Shown: positions 1 through 7,366 of the stretch, piece after piece | How the letters are laid out: every line of letters starts with the position of its first letter | Numbering within the stretch: position 1 is the stretch's first letter | From: Betaproteobacteria bacterium | GTDB taxonomy: Bacteria; Pseudomonadota; Gammaproteobacteria; Burkholderiales; JACQAP01 | Assembly (NCBI GenBank): GCA_016194905.1 | Contig: JACQAP010000032.1 | Coordinates: 1 to 33,636, forward strand | Direction: 5' to 3' | Length of the DNA stretch: 33,636 nt | Position numbers and translations under genes: made by a program | The notes under the pieces: model-generated | The model's database searches: none | What the model was told of the DNA's origin: nothing | Seen by the model: the letters and a program-made list of their open reading frames with translations, nothing else

Positions 1-2
1 CA

Positions 3-161
3 GCGCACTACTCGGTGGCCCAGGTTGCCGAACTGGTGGACGCGCTAAATCGAATTACCGATGAGCGCAGTCGGACGAATCGAAGCCTGGCAATGATTGC
101 AAGGGAAGCTCGCGGGGAGACAAGTCCCCATAAAGTCCCCATGCAAATGAAAAACGGCTAG
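3..161 (+). CDS. Tyrosine recombinase/integrase, C-terminal end (partial)
   Basis: Only the last 52 residues lie in the window. They begin AHYSVAQVAELVDALNRI and end at a TAG at 159-161. The H-Y-S...EL-x-x-A pattern is the usual tail of phage/ICE tyrosine integrases just after the catalytic Tyr region. The family cuts and joins DNA at tRNA-gene attachment sites. A tRNA 3' half begins 30 bases downstream, which is the normal place for an attachment core next to int. The catalytic residues are outside the window, so activity cannot be judged. Assignment rests on the short tail plus context. Confidence 0.75.
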   Translation, partial: AHYSVAQVAELVDALNRITDERSRTNRSLAMIAREARGETSPHKVPMQMKNG

Positions 162-183
162 ACGCTTTCGCATCTAACCGTTT
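152..183. terminator. Inverted repeat after the integrase, possible terminator
   Basis: Arms at 152-162 and 173-183 pair over 11 bases with one mismatch around a 10-base loop. The arm at 152 is preceded by an A run, and only a short T run (TTT) ends the right arm. It overlaps the integrase stop codon. It could terminate int or a transcript coming the other way. It is weak as an intrinsic terminator because the stem is not very GC-rich and the T tract is short. Confidence 0.4.
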
Positions 184-190
184 GATGTAC

Positions 191-235
191 TGGCGCGCCC
201 GGCAGGATTTGAACCCACGACCCCTTGGTTCGTAG
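191..235 (-). other. tRNA-Arg 3' half, attachment-site core
   Basis: Read on the minus strand, this starts in the anticodon loop with CTACGAA (anticodon ACG), continues through the variable region and a T arm containing GGTTCAAATCC, and ends in GCCGGGCGCGCCA with CCA encoded. The 5' half is absent: bases above 235 do not pair as an anticodon stem or form a D arm. A 45-base tRNA 3' half beside an integrase gene is the standard attL/attR core of an integrative element. It is not a working tRNA. Confidence 0.75.
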
Positions 236-482
236 CTCACCCTGCAAGCGTAACTTATTGTTTTAACTAAATACTACAGCGCCGCCCGTTCCCCATTTTG
301 CGCTGTTTTGCCCGCTCTTGCTCCCTCCAGTCCCCAAAATCTCCCCGAGCAGTGGGGCAGGGCCGCTCGCGGTTGATCGGCGACGTTGCAGGTCAGGGTT
401 CCCGGCAGGAATGTGTCTTATCAGTTCACAGATGGCTTCTTCGCCATGGTGTACCCCTGTGAAATAACTTCCATCAATCGAG

Positions 483-1052
483 TTAAGCCGACTTCCTGGT
501 TTTCGCTGCTGAAGGCTTTGCCTTGCTCGTTGATGCCTTGGGAGCGCGTTCGGTTGCGGTCGATCCCGCTGACTTTCGAGTCGTTCTTCCCCCCAAGATG
601 GAACCGGCATAGGCTGATTTTTGCCGGTTGGCTTCCTTCTTCACGAACGTGCCGCCCGGGATGCTGATGAAATCCAGCGCGGCGCGTGTAAGTAGGCCGG
701 ACCTGGTATCGCCGCGGCGCTTCGCCGCTATATCGATTTTTTGCAGCGCCCGCTTTGGGATGGTCACGTTGACGCGCTCGGCTGGGCCGAGCAGATCTTC
801 GATATCGACGTCGACGAATGCCCAGGTGCCGCCAGCGTAGTCTTTATTTGTATGGTGCTCCTCGATCGATCGCGCGTCGGCGACATCGCCGCCGCTCTCG
901 GTGACCAACTCGAGATGCGCAAAGATCGCTTCGCGTGCATTAGCGAACGCCTCGTCGAGCGTATCGCCGGCGGAAAAGCAGCCTGGAATATCGGGCACGG
1001 TCACGCCGTAGGCGGAGCCCTTTTCCTTGTGAATCACTACCGGGTATCTCAT
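483..1052 (-). CDS. hicB: HicB family antitoxin with long C-terminal tail
   Basis: Antitoxin of a type II HicAB module: it binds and silences the HicA mRNA-interferase and represses its own operon. The N-terminal 70 residues form the HicB partial RNase-H-like fold (MRYPVVIHKEKGSAYGVTVP, then PGCFSAGDTLDEAFANAREA). Residues about 93-131 look like a ribbon-helix-helix DNA-binding domain (ERVNVTIPKRALQKIDIAAK). Residues about 139-189 are an unusual Ala/Lys/Ser/Thr-rich tail, not part of the usual 130-140-residue family length. It is probably disordered and basic. The gene lies 66 bases downstream of hicA on the same strand, the normal order. Confidence 0.88.
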   Translation of the reverse strand: MRYPVVIHKEKGSAYGVTVPDIPGCFSAGDTLDEAFANAREAIFAHLELVTESGGDVADARSIEEHHTNKDYAGGTWAFVDVDIEDLLGPAERVNVTIPKRALQKIDIAAKRRGDTRSGLLTRAALDFISIPGGTFVKKEANRQKSAYAGSILGGRTTRKSAGSTATERAPKASTSKAKPSAAKTRKSA

Positions 1053-1118
1053 TTTCTCTACCTCTCTGGTCTTACCGGCTTTGTCCTACCTGTTCTGTAC
1101 TGCCTGACTCCAATTACC

Positions 1119-1301
1119 TTACTTTAGCCCGGCCACCTTCAAAATGTTGTTCACTGTACCGATTGGAAGGTCCTTTTTTGGGTGCGGTACCGTAATCACT
1201 TCTTTGCGATCCGGGTGCTTGAACTGATGATAGCTGCCGACAATCCGGACTTCAACCCAGCCGGCCTTCGTTAGCATCTTGATCAGTGCTTTGCTATGCA
1301 T
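1119..1301 (-). CDS. hicA: HicA family mRNA interferase toxin
   Basis: Small double-stranded-RNA-binding-fold toxin that cleaves mRNA when free of HicB. The sequence shows the signature helix K-x-L-x-K-A-G-W followed by G-S-Y-H-Q-F-K-H-P, where the His is the catalytic residue, then VTVPHPKKDLPIGTVNNIL. The start chosen is MHSKALIK at 1301, giving 60 residues, the usual HicA length. Upstream in-frame starts at 1313 and 1325 would read through the operator palindrome. No strong Shine-Dalgarno is visible at any of them. All hallmark residues are present, so the toxin looks intact. Confidence 0.88.
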   Translation of the reverse strand: MHSKALIKMLTKAGWVEVRIVGSYHQFKHPDRKEVITVPHPKKDLPIGTVNNILKVAGLK

Positions 1302-1303
1302 GA

Positions 1304-1318
1304 TGTGTATCATACACA
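1304..1318. promoter_or_regulatory. Palindromic operator candidate of hicAB
   Basis: A perfect odd palindrome, TGTGTATCATACACA, lies 2 bases upstream of the chosen hicA start. HicB-type antitoxins with DNA-binding tails repress through short palindromes at exactly this place. Binding is inferred. The site also covers the position where a ribosome-binding site would sit. Confidence 0.55.
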
Positions 1319-1591
1319 CTGACACGTGATTGTCAAAGACGACTTAGTGGGGATTCTTGTTGCTGGCGTGCAACTATCGAACACAGATGCTTGAATGGTT
1401 GGCGACGTAGTCTAAGATTACCGGTATGCGAAGGCTCAATGACGATATCGGCGTGACGATGCGAAAGTCCATGCGGTGAACGAGCACATGCGGCGCAAAC
1501 GTGTCCGAGCCACAATGGACACCACCGTACTGCAAGCCGCCTCCCAAGAAGGATTGGAAGATGCATCGCTCGGTGACCTAGCAAGGATTGC

Positions 1592-2567
1592 GTGCAGCGT
1601 TTCGCGTTCTATGGAGGTGAACTATGTCTACCGTTATGGAATGCAAGCCTCAAGGGGGAAACGATCAGAAAAAGCTCAGTCCGCCATGAGATTGTCGATT
1701 CCTGCAATGTCCGCCCGCCGAGCAATAGGGACCGCTCCGTAAATCTCTGGTACCCGATCATCCCGGACACGCCGTACCAGCATATGCTCGACATCTCGAT
1801 CTCCGCGCCGTGGCCTTGGATGGTCCGCCGGGAGCCGGAGCACGGGAACTTGATGCTGCACGCTCATACCAGAGGGCTCGACAATGTAGAGGCTAGGTTC
1901 CAGATTCGATATCTGGTCGAGCGCACCGCGGTTACCCATAGGGTGCATCCCGACTGCGTCCGGCCGCTGCAATCCTCCGCGCTGTTCGAGCGCTGGCTGC
2001 GTGCCGAACAATTCGTCGACGTCGACGACAAAACTCATAAGTTGGCCCTCGAGGTGGTCGGCGCCAGGACAAACATGCTCGAGCAGGCGAGGCTGGTCTA
2101 TGACTATGTCGCCAGCACTATGACCTATGACGCCGCACAGCAGTCATGGAAGGGAAGCACCGAGCACGCACTGGTGTGTTCGGCCGGAAACTGCAACGAC
2201 ATTCACGCGCTCTTCATTTCCCTGTGCCGCTCTCTGGGGATTCCGGCGCGTCTGATCCTCGGGCAGGCGTTCGAATCCCCACCTCTCGGACACGATGTAT
2301 GCGAGCTATGTGGCTACCATTGCTGGGCGGAGTTCTTCGCACCCGGGTTCGGGTGACTTCCCGTCGACGCATCCTGCGCGTGCAAGTACGGCAAGCATCA
2401 GCTATTCGGTGACTTGGAGATGAATCACGTTGCCTGGTCCAAGGGACATCGTGTTGAGTCCCGCGCGTGAAGGCCGGCCCCTGCTCTTCTTCGCCGGCCC
2501 CTACGCCGAGCTCGACGGCTTGCCCCTTCCGCCCCTGGACCGGCATATCCGCTTCAATGAGATTTAA
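1592..2567 (+). pseudogene. Transglutaminase-like cysteine protease, broken by a stop and a frameshift
   Basis: The product matches the transglutaminase-like superfamily. It has an N-terminal beta-rich region (LWYPIIPDTPYQHMLDISI), then the catalytic segment CSAGNCNDIHALFISLCRSL and the His segment GYHCWAEFFAPGFG. At 2354-2356 an in-frame TGA replaces the expected Trp of the GFGW-LPVDAS motif. The same frame then continues as LPVDASCACKYGKHQLFGD. Near 2454 the reading moves by one base and continues as LSPAREGRPLLFFAGPYAEL to a TAA at 2565-2567. That TAA overlaps the next start codon (TAATG), so the gene was once coupled to the DUF255 gene. The true start is unclear. GGAGGTGAACT precedes an ATG at 1624 that opens only a short frame, suggesting a 5' lesion too. 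Nothing recognisable lies between 1319 and 1591. Confidence 0.75.
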
Positions 2568-5011
2568 TGGTGACCAAGCGCAGCGATGCGTCCGATCGGC
2601 CGCCCGCAATGTGGCAGGTGGGTCGATACCTCGTCATGTGGGTGATTGTTCTCGTTGGAATCGTGTTCCAGTATTTGCCTGCCGCCGCGGGCGAGAACCC
2701 CACGACGCAACCGGTGGATGCGGCTAAGCAACACGCGCACACCAATCACCTGATCGATTCCAACGACCCGTATTTGCTTTTGCACGCGCACAACCCGGTG
2801 GACTGGTACCCCTGGGGAGCTGAAGCACTCGTCAAGGCGAAGCGCGAGAACCGGCCGATCTTCGTGTCTATCGGCTACAGCACGTGCTACTGGTGCCACG
2901 TCGCGGAACGGATCATCTATTCCGATCCGGAAATTGCCAAGCTGATGAATGAATGGTTCGTCAACATCAAGGTCGACCGCGAACAACGTCCCGACCTGGA
3001 CAGCATCTATATGTTGGCGACCCAGTTGATCACTGGGCGTGGGGGTTGGCCCAATAACGTGTTTCTGACACCGGACTTGAAGCCTTTCTATGCCGGAAGC
3101 TATTTTCCGCCGGCTGACGATGAGTTAGGCCGGCCAGGATTCCCCACTCGGCTCAAAGCTCTGCACGAGGCCTGGGTGAATCGGCCGCAGGAGGTGTTAA
3201 ATCAGGCCGACAAGGTCTACCAAGCGATGCTTGAGGCGCGCAAGCGGACGGCGGCGGAAACGATGGCGTCAATCAGCCCGACGGATTGGTTGAGCAGCGC
3301 ACGCGAGGCGATTCTGCAGGATTACGATGCAACCTATGGCGGCTTGGGTAGTGGCCCCACGAAATTTCCCCGCGAACCTGCCTTGACCCTGCTGCTGGCG
3401 GACCGCGAGATCAGTCGCCATCCGCAAGCATTGGCGGCACTCACGAAGACGTTGGACGCGATGGCGCTCGGCGGCATTCACGACCATCTGAGTGGCGGTT
3501 TCCACCGCTATAGCACGGAGCCGACTTGGTCGATTCCGCATTTCGAGAAGATGCTGTATGACAACGCCCAATTGCTCGGGATCTACGCGGAGGCCTATCG
3601 AATAACGCACAACGCGCTTTACCGGCAAGTAGCCGAGGACGTGGCGGACTATCTTTCGCGGGAAATGATGGCCCGGGGTGGCGGCTTCTATGCAGCGCAG
3701 GATGCCGAGGTCGCTGGCCGCGAAGGTATTAGCTATCTTTGGAACCAAAGAGAGATCGAATCGATCCTGGGCGAGGAAGCAGCCAAGCGTTTCTTCCTGA
3801 TCTACGCCCTGACGCCGCTTCCGGAGCCCCATGGCAACAGCCTCCTTGCTGGCGCCGAAGGGGGAGTGCTGCGCGTACGCATGCCAATCGCCGAGGCCTT
3901 GCAACGGAGCGGCGGAAACAACATCAGCCAGGTGCTAGCTTCCTTGGCGCCGGCACGTGCCCAGTTGCTCGAGGCGCGCAATCGGAGGATTCAGCCTGCG
4001 CGCGACGAGAAGATTATTGTCGCCTGGAACGGCATGACGATCGTTGCGCTCGTTCAGAGCGGGGCTATATTGCAGAACGAGCGCTTCATCGGACTGGCGA
4101 AGCAGACGGCGGACCGGCTCTGGCAACAGGCCTTTGATCCGAAAACCGGCGAATTGAAACACGAGCTGTTTGGGGGGCGTGCTCAAATTCACGGTTACCT
4201 GGATGACTATGCATTGCTGGGGATTGCCTTTCTGAGCTTGGCGGATGCGACCAAAGAAGGCGTTTGGCGGGATCGCGCGGCGCAACTCGCCAATTCGATG
4301 CTGCGCCGTTTCTTGCAGGGCGACACCCTGACTACATCGATGGCAGCCAGCGATCTGCTCATCCCGCCACTGGATGACGGCGACCACACTGCTCCTACCG
4401 GCACCTCGGCGGCGATCGAGTTACTTGTGCGCATGCATAGAGTAACCCGCAATCAGGAATACGCCGATGCGGCGCTGCGGGTCGTGACGCGCTTGAGCGG
4501 CATGCTGCAGGAATACCCGAGCCAATGGCCCAGCGCAGTCGCTGCCCTCAACCGCTATCCTCTGCCGGTGCGCAGCGTTGCGAAGCGGGACACTCCGTCT
4601 CGATTGGCCCGCACCCCGTCGGCTCTGCCGGGCACTGCAGAACACGTCCACGCGGTCGGCAAGATACGCAGCACCGGAAATCACGACGAAATCAGGGTCA
4701 CCGTCGTGATCGACGAGGGCTATCACGTTAACGCCAATCCCGCGACGTTCGACTATCTCATCCCCACCAGCCTGTCGGTCGACGGCGTGCCCGATCTGCG
4801 AGTCGAGTATCCGGCGGCAACGCTCATCAAGCCCCAGTTCGCCCCGGACGGGTTAAACGTGTACGAAGGCTCGATCTCGTTGAAAGGCGTGGCGCCAAAA
4901 GGGACTCTGCTGCGCCATGATCCGATCGTCGCCACGCTAAGGGTTCAAGCCTGCGACGACGAGGTATGCCTGCCCCCTTCGACGTTGTCGCTCAACATAA
5001 AACGCCCGTGA
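2567..5011 (+). CDS. DUF255 (YyaL/SSP411-type) thioredoxin-domain protein with C-terminal DsbD-alpha-like domain
   Basis: The product has 814 residues. A hydrophobic N-terminal segment ([20 protein letters not shown], about residues 24-43) suggests export. Residues about 60-220 form the DUF255 thioredoxin fold with the Cys pair in [13 protein letters not shown] (the family usually has CHWC), then [14 protein letters not shown] and [13 protein letters not shown] long alpha/alpha-barrel-like region with [15 protein letters not shown] follows, ending near residue 670. DUF255 proteins usually stop there. This one continues with about 120 residues ([10 protein letters not shown] to [15 protein letters not shown]) resembling the N-terminal reductase domain of DsbD/ScsB, including a Cys pair near the end. 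The exact reaction is unknown; a periplasmic redox role is inferred. The start overlaps the upstream pseudogene stop and the Shine-Dalgarno is weak. Confidence 0.85.
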   Translation: MVTKRSDASDRPPAMWQVGRYLVMWVIVLVGIVFQYLPAAAGENPTTQPVDAAKQHAHTNHLIDSNDPYLLLHAHNPVDWYPWGAEALVKAKRENRPIFVSIGYSTCYWCHVAERIIYSDPEIAKLMNEWFVNIKVDREQRPDLDSIYMLATQLITGRGGWPNNVFLTPDLKPFYAGSYFPPADDELGRPGFPTRLKALHEAWVNRPQEVLNQADKVYQAMLEARKRTAAETMASISPTDWLSSAREAILQDYDATYGGLGSGPTKFPREPALTLLLADREISRHPQALAALTKTLDAMALGGIHDHLSGGFHRYSTEPTWSIPHFEKMLYDNAQLLGIYAEAYRITHNALYRQVAEDVADYLSREMMARGGGFYAAQDAEVAGREGISYLWNQREIESILGEEAAKRFFLIYALTPLPEPHGNSLLAGAEGGVLRVRMPIAEALQRSGGNNISQVLASLAPARAQLLEARNRRIQPARDEKIIVAWNGMTIVALVQSGAILQNERFIGLAKQTADRLWQQAFDPKTGELKHELFGGRAQIHGYLDDYALLGIAFLSLADATKEGVWRDRAAQLANSMLRRFLQGDTLTTSMAASDLLIPPLDDGDHTAPTGTSAAIELLVRMHRVTRNQEYADAALRVVTRLSGMLQEYPSQWPSAVAALNRYPLPVRSVAKRDTPSRLARTPSALPGTAEHVHAVGKIRSTGNHDEIRVTVVIDEGYHVNANPATFDYLIPTSLSVDGVPDLRVEYPAATLIKPQFAPDGLNVYEGSISLKGVAPKGTLLRHDPIVATLRVQACDDEVCLPPSTLSLNIKRP

Positions 5012-5102
5012 TAGGTCTAGCCTCGCATGGCCTGCCGAACCCCGGGCGTCTGACAATTTCTTCATCGTACCGACGATTCGGCTCAAACTGCTCTTTCACC
5101 AC

Positions 5103-5504
5103 CTACGCGCCCGCCGATAGGGTGGTGATGATAGGGCAGGACCGTGGCCGTTTGCCGTCTTCGCATTCGGCGATAAGGTCCTTGAGCAGACGGCGCATTC
5201 GACCAAGGTCGGACATCCGCGTCTCGATGACGGCAAGTTTGTGCTGCGCCAACAACCGTGTCTCCCGACAGCTCTGGCCGTCCTCGAGCAGGAGCAAGCC
5301 TTTCACTTCTTGCAACGTGAAGCCGAGTTGTTGCGCCCGCTTGATGAAACTTACGCGCCTCGCGACCGACGCTCCATAGCGCCGATGCCCACCCAGCGGC
5401 TTGTCCGGCTCGTCGAGAAGGCCGCGCCGCTGATAGTAACGGATTGTCTCGACGTTCACCCCTGCTGCCCGGGCGACCCGTCCGATCGTTAGTCTTTCTT
5501 CCAT
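5103..5504 (-). CDS. merR: MerR, Hg(II)-responsive regulator
   Basis: The product has 133 residues: an N-terminal winged helix (RLTIGRVARAAGVNVETIRY, then GGHRRYG), a dimerisation helix, and metal ligands C79, C114 and C123. Their spacing (35 and 9) equals that of C82, C117 and C126 in classical MerR, so mercury sensing is well supported. MerR proteins hold a promoter with a long spacer and untwist it when Hg(II) binds. It is divergent from merT, and the operator lies between them. It converges with the DUF255 gene across 91 bases. Confidence 0.92.
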   Translation of the reverse strand: MEERLTIGRVARAAGVNVETIRYYQRRGLLDEPDKPLGGHRRYGASVARRVSFIKRAQQLGFTLQEVKGLLLLEDGQSCRETRLLAQHKLAVIETRMSDLGRMRRLLKDLIAECEDGKRPRSCPIITTLSAGA

Positions 5505-5514
5505 GAATTACCTC

Positions 5515-5546
5515 TTGATTCCGGACCATGGTACGGCATCTATGCT
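5515..5546 (+). promoter_or_regulatory. mer operator/promoter with 20-bp spacer
   Basis: TTGATT at 5515-5520 and TATGCT at 5541-5546 are separated by 20 bases, the overlong spacing typical of MerR-activated promoters. The spacer starts with an imperfect palindrome, CCGGACCATGGTACGG (5521-5536), in the place where MerR dimers bind. It lies 10 bases from the merR start and 29 bases before merT, so it should control both directions. Confidence 0.75.
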
Positions 5547-5574
5547 ACTCCCGAGCCTCTCGACTTTTGGAGTT

Positions 5575-5928
5575 ATGGACATGGTCGTACTTACTGGAAG
5601 AGGCACGCTGATCGCGGGTATCCTGGCCGCCATCGGGGCGTCGGTGTGCTGCGTTGGGCCGCTCGTGTTGTTGACGCTTGGCATCAGCGGCACATGGGTG
5701 GGTAGCCTGACGGCGATGGAGCCGTACCGGCCCGTCTTTATCGGGCTGACACTGCTGTTTCTCGGACTGGCCTTGCGCAAGCTCTATCTGCAGCCGCCGG
5801 TGTGCTCACCGGGCACACCTTGCGCCGATCCGCGCACGATCAAGCGCCAGCGGGTGACGTTCTGGATCGTCACCGTTCTGCTGCTCGGTCTGCTTGCGGC
5901 GCCCCTGGCCGCCCCCTTGCTGTACTGA
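5575..5928 (+). CDS. merT: MerT mercuric ion transport protein (copy 1)
   Basis: Inner-membrane protein of 117 residues with three hydrophobic segments (about 10-33, 45-65, 90-115). It passes Hg(II) from MerP into the cytoplasm. The vicinal pair C25-C26 (ASVCCVGPLVL) in the first membrane segment and the second pair in QPPVCSPGTPCADP are both present. The start is set at MDMVVLTG, matching family length; an upstream in-frame start at 5503 would overlap the promoter. It is first gene of a merT-merP-GDCCVxC unit. No merA or merB is present nearby. Confidence 0.9.
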   Translation: MDMVVLTGRGTLIAGILAAIGASVCCVGPLVLLTLGISGTWVGSLTAMEPYRPVFIGLTLLFLGLALRKLYLQPPVCSPGTPCADPRTIKRQRVTFWIVTVLLLGLLAAPLAAPLLY

Positions 5929-5939
5929 TCGGAGAAATC

Positions 5940-6224
5940 ATGAAGCACCTACTCGCTGCAATTGCTGCTCTCATCATCACGTCGACTACGCCGGCTTTTG
6001 CGGGATCTCCCGAAACGGTCGTGCTCGATGTTCAGAACATGACTTGTCCCTTGTGTCCGATCACCGTCAGGAAGTCGCTGCAAAGGGTGGGCGGTGTCGT
6101 GGGTGCCGAGGTGGACTTATACCAACGTACTGCAACGGTGAAGTTCGACCCGGATAAAGCCAACATCGCCACACTGGTCAAGGCGACCACCAATGCGGGA
6201 TATCCTGCGACGGTTCGCAAGTGA
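5940..6224 (+). CDS. merP: MerP periplasmic mercury-binding protein (copy 1)
   Basis: The product has 94 residues: a signal peptide (MKHLLAAIAALIITSTTPAFA) followed by a heavy-metal-associated domain with the ligand motif NMTCPLCPIT (C36 and C39). MerP binds Hg(II) in the periplasm and hands it to the MerT cysteines. The Shine-Dalgarno GGAG is 6 bases upstream. The gene starts 11 bases after merT and is clearly in the same operon. It closely resembles the second merP at 6699-6977. Confidence 0.92.
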   Translation: MKHLLAAIAALIITSTTPAFAGSPETVVLDVQNMTCPLCPITVRKSLQRVGGVVGAEVDLYQRTATVKFDPDKANIATLVKATTNAGYPATVRK

Positions 6225-6231
6225 GCGTTTG

Positions 6232-6441
6232 ATGAGCACGCTCATTCTTGAGTCCGTTATCACCTGCCCGCAGTGCGGCTTCCAGAAACAGGAAGTCATG
6301 CCTACGAATGCCTGTCAGTTCTTTTACGAATGCGCGGGATGCAAGACGCTACTGCGTCCCAAGGCAGGGGATTGCTGCGTATTCTGTTCATACGGGTCCG
6401 TCAGTTGTCCGCCGATCCAGGAAGCTCGAAGGTGTTGTTAA
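6232..6441 (+). CDS. GDCCVxC domain protein, small Cys-rich
   Basis: The product has 69 residues and eleven cysteines. There are two CxxC-type knuckles (C12/C15 and C34/C37) and the diagnostic block AGDCCVFCSYGSV (C48, C49, C52). This matches the GDCCVxC-domain family, some members of which carry selenocysteine; here all positions are ordinary TGC/TGT Cys codons. Members often sit with mer genes and are thought to bind metal, but the role is unproven. The gene begins 7 bases after merP and ends the MerR-controlled unit. The start ATG at 6232 is chosen because it aligns with the family; an upstream start overlaps merP. Confidence 0.8.
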   Translation: MSTLILESVITCPQCGFQKQEVMPTNACQFFYECAGCKTLLRPKAGDCCVFCSYGSVSCPPIQEARRCC

Positions 6442-6540
6442 CAGCAGATATTCGCAAAACACTCGCAGCAAAGTGCCAGACGTGATGCGCTGTCAAGTTG
6501 AACAGGAATTGAGGCAATGATTTAGATACCTGAGACGAGT

Positions 6541-6691
6541 CCGCCAGCAGTCGCCCGGCTCAGGCCTTAGCAGAGCGTTGCAACTCCCGCACTCGTAAAT
6601 AGCACGGAAACGCGTCGGTGGGCATGGTCTTCGCGTTGGCAAAGCCACAGCGCGGACTGGTCAGCAAAGTTTCGAGCACGACCGCGGTCAC
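6541..6691 (-). pseudogene. Degenerate second GDCCVxC gene
   Basis: The minus strand starts with a GTG at 6691, 7 bases after the merP copy 2 stop. It reads VVLETLLTSPRCGFANAKTM, clearly related to the intact gene at 6232 (LILESVITCPQCGF). Homology then moves to another frame (YECGSCNALLRPEPGDCW) and ends at GDC, before the last Cys block. So it carries a frameshift and a 3' truncation. It shows that both mer modules originally had the order merT-merP-GDCCVxC. Confidence 0.7.
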
Positions 6692-6698
6692 GGCCGGG

Positions 6699-6977
6699 CT
6701 ACTTGTGGACGGTGGACGGATAACCCGCGTCGGTGGTGGCCTTAACGAGAGCCTGTGTCGTTGCCTTGTCCGGGTCGAACCTGACTGTGGCGGTCTTCTT
6801 GTCGAGATCGACTTTCGCATCAGCGACGCCGGGCACTCTTTCCAGCGCCTTCCCGACCGTGATCGGGCAGAGCGGACACGTCATGTTCTGAACATCGAGC
6901 ACGACCGTCTGCGGCGGGCCCGCCAGGACTGTGAGCGGGAGCAGGGCGAACATTAGAAGCGGCAATAGTTGGCGCAT
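6699..6977 (-). CDS. merP: MerP periplasmic mercury-binding protein (copy 2)
   Basis: The product has 92 residues: a signal peptide (MRQLLPLLMFALLPLTVLAG) and one heavy-metal-associated domain with NMTCPLCPIT (C34, C37). The mature part is very similar to copy 1, ending DAGYPSTVHK versus NAGYPATVRK. The start ATG at 6977 is supported by a GGGAGAGAGG stretch just upstream. It is the last intact gene of the minus-strand ECF sigma operon, 20 bases after merT copy 2. Binding of Hg(II) is expected. Control by an ECF system rather than MerR raises the possibility of another metal. Confidence 0.9.
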   Translation of the reverse strand: MRQLLPLLMFALLPLTVLAGPPQTVVLDVQNMTCPLCPITVGKALERVPGVADAKVDLDKKTATVRFDPDKATTQALVKATTDAGYPSTVHK

Positions 6978-6997
6978 GGATTTCCTCTCTCCCTTAA

Positions 6998-7345
6998 TTA
7001 GTAGAACCACGGCGCCAGCCACGGCACCGCCAGCAGACCGAGCAGCAGGGCCGCGACCGTCCAGAACGTCGCGCGCTGGCGCTTGATCGTGCGCGGATCG
7101 GCGCAAGGCGTGCCCGGCGCGCACACCTGCGGCTGCAGATAGAGCTTGCGAAACGCCAGCCCGAGAAACAGCAACGTCAGGCCGATGAACAGGGGTCGAT
7201 ACGGCTCGACCGCAGTAAGACTCCCAACCCAGGCCCCGCCGATGCCGAGCGCCAGTAGAACCAGCGGGCCGACGTAGCACACCGACGCGCCGATCGCGGC
7301 GAGCGCCCCAGCAATCAATGAGTTTTTCGCATCCAATGCGGCCAT
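6998..7345 (-). CDS. merT: MerT-like transport protein (copy 2), vicinal Cys pair altered
   Basis: The product has 115 residues and three membrane segments. It is highly similar to copy 1 (YRPLFIGLTLLFLGLAFRKL). The first-helix Cys-Cys pair that accepts Hg(II) from MerP is changed to Cys-Tyr (GASVCYVGPL, C23-Y24): the codon reads TAC where copy 1 has TGC. The second pair (QVCAPGTPCADP) remains. The change could weaken mercury transport or shift selectivity. The gene follows the DUF3379 anti-sigma gene by 21 bases on the same strand. Confidence 0.88.
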   Translation of the reverse strand: MAALDAKNSLIAGALAAIGASVCYVGPLVLLALGIGGAWVGSLTAVEPYRPLFIGLTLLFLGLAFRKLYLQPQVCAPGTPCADPRTIKRQRATFWTVAALLLGLLAVPWLAPWFY

Positions 7346-7366
7346 CTTGATCTTCTGCGCTCCAGA

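Larger units (their letters stand above)
123..336 (+). repeat. AGTCCCCA repeats flanking the att core
   Basis: The octamer AGTCCCCA occurs in the same orientation at 123-130, 134-141 and 329-336. A near copy (GTTCCCCA) lies near 288. Two copies are on the integrase side of the tRNA fragment and the others on the far side. Short repeats around an attachment core are typical arm-type integrase binding sites. That role is inferred. Confidence 0.35.

Noticed and set aside
1476-1742. 88-residue plus-strand frame before the transglutaminase pseudogene
   Set aside because: It overlaps the pseudogene in another frame and ends in low-complexity Arg/Ala sequence; no family or good ribosome site.
2354-2356. 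TGA within the transglutaminase gene as recoded Trp or Sec
   Set aside because: Other genes in the window end on TGA in normal fashion, no SECIS-like structure was seen, and a second lesion (frameshift) lies 100 bases downstream, so decay is simpler.
6232-6441. Selenoprotein reading of the GDCCVxC gene
   Set aside because: All Cys positions in the signature are TGC or TGT and the frame ends on TAA; there is no in-frame TGA.
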